Assembly: GCA_041664945.1 (NCBI GenBank)
Contig: JBAYJY010000012.1
Coordinates: 1-50,905 of the forward strand
Reading direction: 5' to 3'
DNA from: JBAYJY01 sp041664945
GTDB lineage: Bacteria; UBP15; UBA6099
Length of the DNA stretch: 50,905 nt
Positions 35,458 to 43,470 of this stretch are shown piece after piece; positions within the stretch are counted from its first letter, which is position 1; every line of letters starts with the position of its first letter. Position numbers and translations under genes: made by a program. The notes beneath the pieces were generated by a model. That model did no database searches, was not told the origin of the DNA, and saw only the letters and a list, made by a program, of their open reading frames with translations.

Positions 35458-36240
35458 ATGGATATAAACAAATCGGCAGAGGTGGACCCCAAGGCGGAAC
35501 TGGGAAACGGAGTAAAGATCGGGCCGTTTACGGTGGTTGAGGGCGATGTGGAAATCGGCGTCGGGACGGAAGTTCACCCGAACGTTGTGATTCGCAAAGG
35601 AACACGGATCGGAGAGAATTGCAGGATATATTCCGGCGCTGTGCTCGGCGGCGAACCGCAGGACACGAAATTCAAAGGCGAGGAAAGTTTTCTAACAATC
35701 GGGAACGGGACGATCATTCGGGAATGCGTGACCGCGCATCGAGGGAGCGGCGAGCAGACCGCCACGAAGATCGGGTCCGGCTGCATGCTGATGGTGAGTA
35801 CCCATGTTGCGCACAATTGCGTTGTGGGCGACCGGGTGACGATGGCGAATCTGGCGACGCTCGGCGGTTTCTCGCAAGTCGGGGACGGCGCATTTGTGGG
35901 CGGACTTGCCGGACTGCATCAGTTCGTGAGAGTGGGCGCGTATGTGATGGTCGGCGGCGGATCTGTGCTTATGGAAGACGTGCCGCCGTATATGATGGTG
36001 ACGGGCGGATGCCGGCCGCCGGTCTGCGGGCTCAACCGGATCGGAATCATGAGGGCGGGATTCAGTTCGGAGGCGAGGAGCGCGCTGCACAAAGCGTACC
36101 GGATTTTATACAAGCAAGGCCGCACGATAGAAGACGCGGTCTCGATCATGAAAGAGCAACTGTCGGAATTCGAGGAAGTTCGCGTTCTGATAGATTTTCT
36201 GGATAAAAAGAGCGATAGAGGCATAAGCGCGGGAAGATAG
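35458..36240 (+). CDS. lpxA: UDP-N-acetylglucosamine O-acyltransferase
   Basis: 260 residues, full length. LpxA starts lipid A synthesis by acylating UDP-GlcNAc (or its 3-amino analogue). The left-handed beta-helix hexapeptides run from about 10 to 190; the catalytic histidine region is STHVAHNCVVGD, and TAHRGSGEQT and GLAGLHQFVRVG are family motifs. The C-terminal helices (SALHKAYRILYKQGRTIEDA) bind acyl carrier protein. No clear Shine-Dalgarno precedes the ATG, only AAGA. It is followed after 23 bases by an oxidoreductase gene. Confidence 0.96.
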   Translation: MDINKSAEVDPKAELGNGVKIGPFTVVEGDVEIGVGTEVHPNVVIRKGTRIGENCRIYSGAVLGGEPQDTKFKGEESFLTIGNGTIIRECVTAHRGSGEQTATKIGSGCMLMVSTHVAHNCVVGDRVTMANLATLGGFSQVGDGAFVGGLAGLHQFVRVGAYVMVGGGSVLMEDVPPYMMVTGGCRPPVCGLNRIGIMRAGFSSEARSALHKAYRILYKQGRTIEDAVSIMKEQLSEFEEVRVLIDFLDKKSDRGISAGR

Positions 36241-36263
36241 CGCTGCGCCCGGGGAGAAATAAT

Positions 36264-37259
36264 ATGAGAATCGGCGTAATCGGCGTTGGGAAGATGGGAT
36301 TCAACCACGTCAAGATTTTCAGCCAGATGAAGGATGTGCAGGTGGTCGGCGTAGCGGATGTCAACGCGCAGGTTGCGCGCGATGTCGCGCAGGAGTTCGA
36401 CACAAGGCCGTACACGAACTATCTCGACCTGCTCGCTCAGGACCTCGACGCGGTGAGCATCGTGGTTCCGACGACGCTGCATAAGCAGGTGGCGATGGAC
36501 GCGCTCAACGCCGGCTGCCATATTCTCGTCGAAAAACCCATAGCGGCCACGCTTGATGAAGGCAAGGACATGATCGCGCTGGCGCAGAAGGTGAATAAGA
36601 AACTGCTCGTCGGGCATGTCGAGCGGTTCAACCCGGCTGTCGGCATTTTGAAAGAGCTGATAGACGACGGAGTGCTCGGCGAAGTTGTTTCGATCTCCTC
36701 GAAACGCGTCGGCCCCTACCAGCCGCGAATCAGCGACTGCGGAATAATTCTCGATCTTGCGCCGCACGATATCGACGTCATTTCATACCTCTACAACGAC
36801 CGGGTGCGCGAGGTTTACGCGGTGGCCGGCAAGGTGTTCCACTCGCACGAGGACCACGCGACGCTGATGCTGAAGTTCAGGCGCGGCATGGCGGGCGTCA
36901 TCGAGACGAGCTGGCTGCCCCCGCACCGCGACCGCCGCCTCAATGTCGTCGGAAACTCCGGTGTCGCCACTCTCGATTTCATCGAACAAAAAGTTGTGGT
37001 TTATGATAAGAACTGGGCGCGCGAGGCAAACGTCGACCGCAAAGAGCCGCTCCGCAACGAGCTTCGCTACTTCATCAAGCTGATCTCCAACGGCGAACAG
37101 CCGTTCGTCAGCGGCGAGGACAGCCTTCACGCGCTGTCCGTTGCGCTTTCGGCCGTTGATTCCTATAAGAGCGGGCGGGTTATCCGGGTGCAGATGCCGG
37201 ATATCGCCGAAGTAAACACAGGCAAGGTTTCCCCGTTCCGCATGGTCAAAAAGCAATAG
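36264..37259 (+). CDS. Gfo/Idh/MocA-family NAD(P)-dependent oxidoreductase (possible UDP-GlcNAc 3-dehydrogenase)
   Basis: 331 residues. RIGVIGVGKMGFNHVKIF is the Rossmann nucleotide-binding start, ILVEKPIAATLDEG carries the family EKP motif (the catalytic-site lysine), and ILDLAPHDIDVISYL contains the conserved HD-type pair. It sits 23 bases after lpxA and before lpxB. In Acidithiobacillus, gnnA (same family) lies between lpxA and lpxB and oxidises UDP-GlcNAc at C3 so that GnnB can make a 3-amino sugar for amide-linked lipid A. No GnnB-like aminotransferase is in this window, so the GnnA assignment is inference. GGGGAGAA precedes the ATG. Confidence 0.9.
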   Translation: MRIGVIGVGKMGFNHVKIFSQMKDVQVVGVADVNAQVARDVAQEFDTRPYTNYLDLLAQDLDAVSIVVPTTLHKQVAMDALNAGCHILVEKPIAATLDEGKDMIALAQKVNKKLLVGHVERFNPAVGILKELIDDGVLGEVVSISSKRVGPYQPRISDCGIILDLAPHDIDVISYLYNDRVREVYAVAGKVFHSHEDHATLMLKFRRGMAGVIETSWLPPHRDRRLNVVGNSGVATLDFIEQKVVVYDKNWAREANVDRKEPLRNELRYFIKLISNGEQPFVSGEDSLHALSVALSAVDSYKSGRVIRVQMPDIAEVNTGKVSPFRMVKKQ

Positions 37260-37307
37260 CGGCGCGCCGTCCGGGGCGCTTTGAAACAAAAAAAACAGAT
37301 TATTCCC

Positions 37308-37343
37308 ACGGACCCGGCCGCAGCGCCGAGTCCGTTTTGTTTT
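37308..37343 (+). terminator. Rho-independent terminator after the oxidoreductase gene
   Basis: ACGGACCCGGC (37308-37318), a 6-base loop and GCCGAGTCCGT (37325-37335) pair over 11 positions with one mismatch, followed by TTTGTTTT. It splits the bamA-lpxA-oxidoreductase unit from lpxB-msbA-kdsB. An A-rich stretch upstream (37285-37295) could make it act in both directions. Confidence 0.8.
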
Positions 37344-37398
37344 ATGCGGCTGAAACAACAAATTGCCGGCCAGACGGGGCGCAATACGAAAGGCTGAA

Positions 37399-38553
37399 TT
37401 GGCTAAAAAGATATTTATAACCGCCGGCGAAGTGTCCGGCGACATGAATGCCTCACATTTAGTTCGCGCCGTTCGCGAGATCGACGATTCGTTCGAATTC
37501 GTCGGCATAGGCGGCCGGCACCTGAAGGATGCCGGGGTGCGGCTGATCGCCGACAGTTCGGCGTGGGGCAGCGTCGGCTTTTTCGAGGGCGTCGCGCGGT
37601 TCCCGCGTGTCTATCCCGTTCTGCGGCGACTGGGCGCTATCTTCGACGCTGAGAAGCCGGACCTGCATGTGCCGGTGGATTACCGCGTCTTCAATATGCG
37701 CGCGGCCGGAGCGGCGAAAAGCCGCGGGGTTCCGGTAGTATACTTTTTTGCGCCGGTAAACTGGTTTGGAACGGGTGAGAAACGGTTTGTAGCTCTTGCC
37801 GAGACGGTTGATTTGTCGCTCGTCGCGCTGCCTCTGTCGCTCGACAGTTATCGCAAGGCCGGCGCGAATTTCGAGTTTATCGGGCATCCTTTGGTCGATG
37901 TGGTTAAACCGACGATGTCTCGGGAGGAAGCGCTGAAGTTTTTCGGGCTTGAGGACAGATGGCCGATAATCGGGTTGATGCCCGGCAGCAGATTTCAGGA
38001 AGTAAAGCGTCTCTTACCCGTTTTTGTGAAGTCGGCGGAGATGATACGAAAGCAGTTTCCGGAGGCGCAGTTTATCGCATTGCAGGCGACCGGGGCGCTC
38101 GAACCACTGATAAAGAAACATATCGGGAATGCGGCGATAAAGATCGTCGGCGAAAAAACGTACGACTTTATGAATGTGTCCGATCTGCTGGTTTTGTGTT
38201 CGGGAACGGCGACGCACGAGGCGGCGCTGATGGAAAAGCCGATGGTGATAAATTATAAGGTATCGGCGGTGACGGCGTGGATCGTGAGGCGAACGGTGGC
38301 GCCGCCGATGATCGGGTTGCCGAATATCATAGCCGGTGAATTCATAGTTCCGGAACTTGTGCAGGAGATGTCCACGCTTGAGAATGTGACTGAAAAAGCG
38401 ATGGAGATATTATCATCGGAAGATATAAGGGTTAGAATGAAAGAGTCGCTCGCGGAAGTGAGAAAAAAGCTTGGAGAGCCGGGAGTTCTGGCGCGTGCGG
38501 CGCGGCGTGTGGTGGATGCGGCGAACGGGCAGATTTCAAAGGCGCCTGAATAG
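37399..38553 (+). CDS. lpxB: Lipid-A-disaccharide synthase (divergent)
   Basis: 384 residues from a TTG at 37399, chosen because AAAGG lies about 6 bases upstream and the family start KIFITAGEVSGD follows at once; an earlier in-frame TTG (37363) would lie just past the terminator. LpxB joins UDP-diacylglucosamine and lipid X. FEFIGHPLVDVV, LMPGSRFQEVKRLLP and CSGTATHEAAL are GT19 motifs. The usual DAPDFN and SPSVWAW regions read VDYRVFN and APVNWFGTG, a clear divergence near the catalytic aspartates. Followed 14 bases later by msbA. Confidence 0.9.
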   Translation: MAKKIFITAGEVSGDMNASHLVRAVREIDDSFEFVGIGGRHLKDAGVRLIADSSAWGSVGFFEGVARFPRVYPVLRRLGAIFDAEKPDLHVPVDYRVFNMRAAGAAKSRGVPVVYFFAPVNWFGTGEKRFVALAETVDLSLVALPLSLDSYRKAGANFEFIGHPLVDVVKPTMSREEALKFFGLEDRWPIIGLMPGSRFQEVKRLLPVFVKSAEMIRKQFPEAQFIALQATGALEPLIKKHIGNAAIKIVGEKTYDFMNVSDLLVLCSGTATHEAALMEKPMVINYKVSAVTAWIVRRTVAPPMIGLPNIIAGEFIVPELVQEMSTLENVTEKAMEILSSEDIRVRMKESLAEVRKKLGEPGVLARAARRVVDAANGQISKAPE

Positions 38554-38567
38554 AGAAAAGAGGGTTA

Positions 38568-40391
38568 ATGGACAGGATTTATCTGACTGAAAAAGTAATT
38601 GTTACGCCGGGTGTGAAGAAGGCGGGGCGGCGGCTGATCGGGCTCGTCTGGCTGTATAAGCGCGAGGTTCTCATCGGTTTGTTTTGCACGTTGATTGCGA
38701 CTGCGCTCTATAGTTCCACGCCACTTTTCGTTAAATACATAATTGATTCGATAACGCAGAAGAGGATGGACAAGGTTTCGCTCATCTGCGCTCTGATAGT
38801 CGGCGTTTTTCTCGTTCGCTGGGTGATAGCGTTCGGCAGCAACTACTTTATCACATTGGGCGGGATGAAGCTGGTTGAAAATCTCCGGAATTCGTCTTAC
38901 AAGAGCATGCAGTCGATGTCGTTCGGGTTTTTCGAGAAGCGGCAGTCGGGCGAACTGATGTCGCGGCTGACGAACGACACGGCGGTTGTGCAGATGTTTG
39001 TCACCTCCGGGATCAGCGAAGCGGTCAGGATACCGATAGGAATAGCCACGGCGCTTGGCGTTGTGATATTTCTGAGCGCGAAGCTGACGATTATTGCGTT
39101 GCTGCTGCTTCCGGCGATTGCGTTCATTATATCCGTCGGCGGCAAGAAGATGAAAGTGGTAAGCCAGCGGCTTCAGGAGCGGGTGGCTGATTTCAACGCA
39201 GTTATTTATGAAGTCATAGGGTTGTTTCACATAGTTAAAATGTTCTCTATGGAGAAGTACGAACTGGACCGTTTCAAACGCGAAAATCGCGATACGATTC
39301 GGGCGACGATGAAGCAGGTTACAGTGCGCGCGTTTTATTCGCCGATGGTGGAGTTCCTCGGCGCATGCTGCCTCGCGATAATATTCTGGATCGGCGCGCA
39401 CGATATCATTAAACACGTTCCTGATTTTATTACGCATAAACAACTGACGCTTGGCGATGTGGCGGCGCTTTTCCTGGGGCTGCAACAGATTTTCACGCAG
39501 GTGAATCACATCAATACTATTTTGCTGACGATGCAGCACGCTTATGCGTCCGCGGAGCGCACGTTCGAGATAATCGACATGGTTCCGGAAATACAGGACA
39601 AGCCGGACGCATTTGAGATTCCCGAGATCACAGGCCGCGTCGAGCTTGAAGACGTTCAATTTCAGTACAATCCTGAAGAGCCGGTGATTCGCGGCGTCAG
39701 CCTTAAGGTGGAGCCGGGAATGGCGGTGGCGCTTGTGGGGCCGAGCGGATCCGGCAAGAGCACGTTCGTTAAGCTTCTGCCGCGTTTCTACGACGTTATC
39801 GGCGGGAGCATAAAGATAGACGGGATCGACATCCGCGATGCCAAGATATCGTCCTACCGCAGGCATATCGGGATAGTGCCGCAGGAAACGCTGCTGTTCC
39901 GGGGGACGATCAAGGAAAACATCGCTTACGGCCGCATGGGCGCTACCGACGAGGAGATCGTCGAGGCGGCGAAGGCGGCCTACGCGCACGATTTCATCAT
40001 GGAGACGCCGAACGGGTATGAAACGATGGTTGGCGAGCGCGGGATAACGCTGAGCGGCGGGCAAAGGCAGCGAATAGCTATCGCGCGTGCGATTCTGATG
40101 GACCCGAAGATTCTGATCCTCGACGAAGCGACGTCGAACGTGGACAACGCTTCCGAGGTTTACATTCAGCAGGCGCTGGAGAAGCTGATGAAGGGCCGCA
40201 CAACGTTTGTGATCGCGCACCGGCTGAGCACTATCCGGAACGCCGATCTTATCGTTGTGCTCGATCAGGGGCGGATCACCGAGCGCGGCCGGCACGAAGA
40301 GCTATATAAGAATGAAGGCACTTACAGGCGGTTGTACGACCTGACGCAGACGCGGGATATATTCGGAGGCGCAACGGAGGCGGAAGCATGA
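38568..40391 (+). CDS. msbA: Lipid A exporter-type ABC transporter (MsbA-like)
   Basis: 607 residues, a half-transporter with six transmembrane helices (about 30-330) fused to an ATPase (about 355-595). Walker A GPSGSGKST, the signature LSGGQRQR, Walker B ILILDEATSN and the switch IAHRLST are intact. It should flip the lipid A core across the inner membrane, judged from its position between lpxB and kdsB. Its end overlaps kdsB by 4 bases. Sequence alone cannot exclude another lipid or drug substrate. Confidence 0.93.
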   Translation: MDRIYLTEKVIVTPGVKKAGRRLIGLVWLYKREVLIGLFCTLIATALYSSTPLFVKYIIDSITQKRMDKVSLICALIVGVFLVRWVIAFGSNYFITLGGMKLVENLRNSSYKSMQSMSFGFFEKRQSGELMSRLTNDTAVVQMFVTSGISEAVRIPIGIATALGVVIFLSAKLTIIALLLLPAIAFIISVGGKKMKVVSQRLQERVADFNAVIYEVIGLFHIVKMFSMEKYELDRFKRENRDTIRATMKQVTVRAFYSPMVEFLGACCLAIIFWIGAHDIIKHVPDFITHKQLTLGDVAALFLGLQQIFTQVNHINTILLTMQHAYASAERTFEIIDMVPEIQDKPDAFEIPEITGRVELEDVQFQYNPEEPVIRGVSLKVEPGMAVALVGPSGSGKSTFVKLLPRFYDVIGGSIKIDGIDIRDAKISSYRRHIGIVPQETLLFRGTIKENIAYGRMGATDEEIVEAAKAAYAHDFIMETPNGYETMVGERGITLSGGQRQRIAIARAILMDPKILILDEATSNVDNASEVYIQQALEKLMKGRTTFVIAHRLSTIRNADLIVVLDQGRITERGRHEELYKNEGTYRRLYDLTQTRDIFGGATEAEA

Positions 40392-41128
40392 GTCACAAAC
40401 GGGCGGTCGGCATAATTCCGGCGAGGTACGAAGCGACGCGGTTTCCGGGCAAGCCGCTGTTTCCGATAGCGGGCAAACCGCTCATACAACACGTGTTCGA
40501 GCGTTGCGTGAAGGCGACAAAATTAGAGTCGGTGGTTGTGGCGACCGACGACGAACGGATATATAAGGTCGTCGAAGGGTTCGGAGGGCGCGCGGTGATG
40601 ACGCGTTCCGACCATCCGACCGGCACGGACAGGCTGGCGGAGGTCGCGGGCGGCCTGGATTGCGATCTGCTCGTCAACGTGCAGGGCGACGAGCCGCTAA
40701 TGGACCCGGAGCTTATAGATACGGCAGTGATTCGGTTCAGCGCCATACCGGATTTCAAGTTCGGAAGCGCAATGACGCCGATCGAAAACGAGGAAGACAT
40801 CCAGAATCCGAATGTGGTGAAGACGGTGGTCGGCCAAAACGGGCAGGCGCTTTATTTCACGCGGTTCCCGGCTCCTTATCGGCGCAAGCTGACGACGGTG
40901 CCCGTCTATCAGCACATCGGGTTTTATGTTTACAGCCGCGAGTTTGTGATCGAGTATTCGAAAATGGCGCCGACGCCGCTTGAACAGACGGAATGTCTCG
41001 AACAGCTCCGCGCGCTCGAAAACGGAATCCGGATAGATATGATCGAAACGAAATACCGCGGCATCGGCGTCGACGCCCCAGAGGACGTCGCCCGCATCGA
41101 ATGGGAACTCAAACGCATGAACGGCTGA
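40388..41128 (+). CDS. kdsB: 3-deoxy-manno-octulosonate cytidylyltransferase
   Basis: 246 residues, full length. KdsB activates KDO as CMP-KDO for attachment to lipid A. GIIPARYEATRFPGKPL is the nucleotide-binding start, DHPTGTDRLAEV and VNVQGDEPLMDPELID are hallmark motifs, and YFTRFPAPYRR and VYQHIGFYVYSREFV complete the match. It overlaps msbA by 4 bases (ATGA) and closes the LPS block. No KDO transferase is encoded in the window. Confidence 0.96.
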   Translation: MSHKRAVGIIPARYEATRFPGKPLFPIAGKPLIQHVFERCVKATKLESVVVATDDERIYKVVEGFGGRAVMTRSDHPTGTDRLAEVAGGLDCDLLVNVQGDEPLMDPELIDTAVIRFSAIPDFKFGSAMTPIENEEDIQNPNVVKTVVGQNGQALYFTRFPAPYRRKLTTVPVYQHIGFYVYSREFVIEYSKMAPTPLEQTECLEQLRALENGIRIDMIETKYRGIGVDAPEDVARIEWELKRMNG

Positions 41129-41146
41129 TGGGAGCAATAAATATAA

Positions 41147-41170
41147 CCACGGAGACACAGAGGCGCGGAG
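41147..41170 (+). repeat. Possible dispersed intergenic repeat
   Basis: CCACGGAGACACAGAGGCGCGGAG, made of GAGRCRC-like steps, resembles a short repeat seen between genes in many environmental bacterial genomes. It lies in the 52-base gap after kdsB at the edge of the accessory patch and supplies the GGAGAG used by the next gene. Only one copy is seen here. Confidence 0.35.
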
Positions 41171-41180
41171 AGTATAAAAG

Positions 41181-41399
41181 ATGGAAACTTCAATGAGCCT
41201 GAAAGTACATTACGATCCGGACTCGGACGTCCTTTATATCGCAAGGCAGGGCGAAGAGGAAGAAACCGTGGAAATACAGCCCGGCGTAAATTTGGAGTTG
41301 AACAAAGAAAAAGAAATCATCGGAATTGAATTATTGAACGCTTCGAAGATATTCAAGGAAATAATCGGGCCTCTTCGCGAAAAAGCCGAAGTCGGATAA
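41181..41399 (+). CDS. DUF2283-family small protein
   Basis: 72 residues. LKVHYDPDSDVLYIARQG, VEIQPGVNLELNKEKEIIGIE and LLNASKIFKEI match the DUF2283 pattern (a short beta-rich protein often found near toxin-antitoxin or mobile genes). GGAGAG lies 8 bases before the ATG. Function is unknown. It is the first gene after the LPS block. Confidence 0.85.
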   Translation: METSMSLKVHYDPDSDVLYIARQGEEEETVEIQPGVNLELNKEKEIIGIELLNASKIFKEIIGPLREKAEVG

Positions 41400-41440
41400 G
41401 ATTCCTTTTTTGTTCGTATATCACAGTTATTTAAGTTATC

Positions 41441-42238
41441 TCAACGCCACATTTCCATGAACAATCCATGAGAATCCGGAACAGGATTTGACGGAATTCT
41501 GATGGCTTTTCCGCCGTGCCCCCCATTATCTTCTTTGCGATTAAGAATGCGTTGTGCGGTCCATAAGGCGGCACAGGCGTCCAGAATATCGTCTTTCTTA
41601 ACGTCTTTCCTTTTGTACCCTTTGTACATTTTGGATATATTTTCGATGCTTAAACACGGAATTAATGACTGTTGTGAAAGTAAAAGGTCCTCTCTTTCTT
41701 TAATTCCCTCTGGTTTTTTCTTTGAATATGCTGCCGATTTGCAATTATTATTTTCGTCTTTATTCATTTCATAGAAGCACAATTCCGGATGTATTTCTTT
41801 GATAATCTTCTGACTTTGAGGGTTCATAAAATCATCGATTTCTTTTAATTTAGGGAGTAGGCTATAAGCCATAATAGATATTCCAATATTTTCAGGAGAA
41901 CTCGCCCTGTTTATTTTAAGCGCCTCTTCATATGTCAACTTACCACCCGTTTGTTTCATCATTACAAGTACTTGTCTCACAGGAGGCGGAAAGACACTTG
42001 CTGCTTTAGGTGGTTTTAATAATTCCCTTGCTTCGGTGTCACATGTGCGACCACCGTGTTTGGCATGATCAAGCAAGCCGATAGGCATGTCCACAGCTAT
42101 TACCTTATAATCAAGACCAAGTTGCATGACTTCTTCAGATTTATCAACGCATTCATGCTTAAAGGTTTTTTCTTTTGTTTCATAAGAAACAATGAACCAG
42201 CCTTTATGACATCCGTCAACTCCAGCTATCCATGCCAT
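41441..42238 (-). CDS. DUF429-family protein (predicted RNase H-like fold)
   Basis: 265 residues from the ATG at 42238, where AAAGGGAA lies about 7 bases upstream and the family start IAGVDGCHKGWFIVSY follows. AVDMPIGLLD, TCDTEARELL, SVFPPPVRQVL, IKEIHPELCFYEMN and DILDACAALWTA are DUF429 features; the early Asp, the DMP motif, the EIHPE glutamates and the final DAxAA are the likely metal-binding acids. The family is predicted to have a nuclease-like fold, but no activity is established. The gene is markedly AT-rich and on the opposite strand to its neighbours, which suggests transfer. Confidence 0.88.
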   Translation of the reverse strand: MAWIAGVDGCHKGWFIVSYETKEKTFKHECVDKSEEVMQLGLDYKVIAVDMPIGLLDHAKHGGRTCDTEARELLKPPKAASVFPPPVRQVLVMMKQTGGKLTYEEALKINRASSPENIGISIMAYSLLPKLKEIDDFMNPQSQKIIKEIHPELCFYEMNKDENNNCKSAAYSKKKPEGIKEREDLLLSQQSLIPCLSIENISKMYKGYKRKDVKKDDILDACAALWTAQRILNRKEDNGGHGGKAIRIPSNPVPDSHGLFMEMWR

Positions 42239-42374
42239 TTTAAGATTCCCTTTCAATTCGGCGGTCAATACCGAATTGACTATCTTTTATCTGTATCGAG
42301 CCGTTATTTCCACACCTGCGCAGTTATGCGCTCTTAGCGTATTCTTCTCGAAATATTATTTCTTTCCGGATCGT

Positions 42375-43220
42375 TTACGGGTAATGAACGACAGCCTTCG
42401 CGCTTTTCAACTTCCCTTGCCAGCCGGAGGCATCAACAACATACGAAACTGCCTCTCTTAAGGCAGGCTTCGCATTTACATCAAGTCTGTAAATAAGCTG
42501 GCATCCTATAGTATTGCCATTGGGCGGCCATTGAACTTTTGTTACGCTGTATCCAAGTCGCAACGCATCTTCTCTTATTTTCTTTGCAGACGGTTCTTTC
42601 GCAGCATTGGCCGGGTCGCCGATTTCATCGGCGCCAACAGCAAGCCAAACAAGAAACGGTTTGTCTTTTTGCAGACGGCCAAGGAACCCGAGAATTTCAT
42701 CCCATTTTATATCGGGGGGATCAATGAGAAGGAAATCAGCATTGACGGCATCTTCTTCTCCCGGCGCCGCGGGTCTTGGGAAAATGGAATGTTCATTTCC
42801 GTATATCGTCATCAGGTTTTCGATGACTTTTGGGGAGAGATCCCATAGAGACATGCGCGCTGTTTTGCCCTTGTAGCCACACATATCCCAAGCAATCAAG
42901 GATGATCCAGGATACATGCCGTTTAATAAAACGGGTCGTCCTTGGAGATACCAATCGCACCATAATTCTACGTGGCGATTACCACGAAGAGAATCAATGC
43001 GTGGTTGCAGTTTCCCAATCCCATATATCCATTCAAATGTTTCTCTTTGATTGCTTTTAAGTAGAGGAATTTGTGCATAGCCAGCGTATGTGTCTGCGTA
43101 CAGGAATTCCTTTCTCTCATGCGTATCAAGAACTATATCCAGCGCTGCAATTAATGCTACATGTTTGACAACGTCACCCTGATTTCCTGCTTTCCTCCAG
43201 TGATCATACGCATTGGTCAT
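42375..43220 (-). CDS. RlmJ-like nucleic-acid methyltransferase with altered catalytic motif
   Basis: 281 residues. It follows RlmJ, the 23S rRNA A2030 N6-methyltransferase: KAGNQGDVVKHVALIAALDI matches HAGNHADVLKH, FLYADTYAGYA matches the SAM-binding DTHAGAG, and MYPGSSLIAW matches YPGSPLIA. The catalytic motif that should be DPPY is DPPD (LLIDPPDIKW), losing the aromatic residue that stacks on the adenine. The DTYAGYA segment also lacks the usual glycine pattern. It may be a changed-specificity or inactive enzyme. AT-rich like DUF429; AGAGGCAG precedes the ATG. Confidence 0.8.
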   Translation of the reverse strand: MTNAYDHWRKAGNQGDVVKHVALIAALDIVLDTHERKEFLYADTYAGYAQIPLLKSNQRETFEWIYGIGKLQPRIDSLRGNRHVELWCDWYLQGRPVLLNGMYPGSSLIAWDMCGYKGKTARMSLWDLSPKVIENLMTIYGNEHSIFPRPAAPGEEDAVNADFLLIDPPDIKWDEILGFLGRLQKDKPFLVWLAVGADEIGDPANAAKEPSAKKIREDALRLGYSVTKVQWPPNGNTIGCQLIYRLDVNAKPALREAVSYVVDASGWQGKLKSAKAVVHYP

Positions 43221-43263
43221 TTGTCTGCCTCTAAACTCTTCAAATTCATTTAGCTCGGATAAA

Positions 43264-43279
43264 ATTGTAGGGATACAAT
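43264..43279. promoter_or_regulatory. Inverted repeat upstream of the RlmJ-like gene
   Basis: ATTGTA-GGGA-TACAAT is a perfect 6-bp inverted repeat 44 bases before the minus-strand ATG. On the minus strand TACAAT could serve as a -10 box, so the palindrome could be an operator over the promoter. The -35 is weak. Confidence 0.35.
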
Positions 43280-43470
43280 ACTCATTGGATCATCCCTCCG
43301 CATTTCAATTGTTTCTATTTCTTATCATATCATATATTCTCTCAAGAAATAAGTTTCTCTGTTCTTCCGCAAATAAAACATTTTATTTTCGAACACACCA
43401 TTCTCTCAAAACGGCATTGTAATATGAGCACAAGGGCATGGAAAGATATGGCAAAATCGGCGCTCCAGCT

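Noticed and set aside
38565..40295. Long open frame antisense to msbA
   Set aside because: Shadow of the ABC transporter frame; Arg/His-rich, no motif, no ribosome-binding site.
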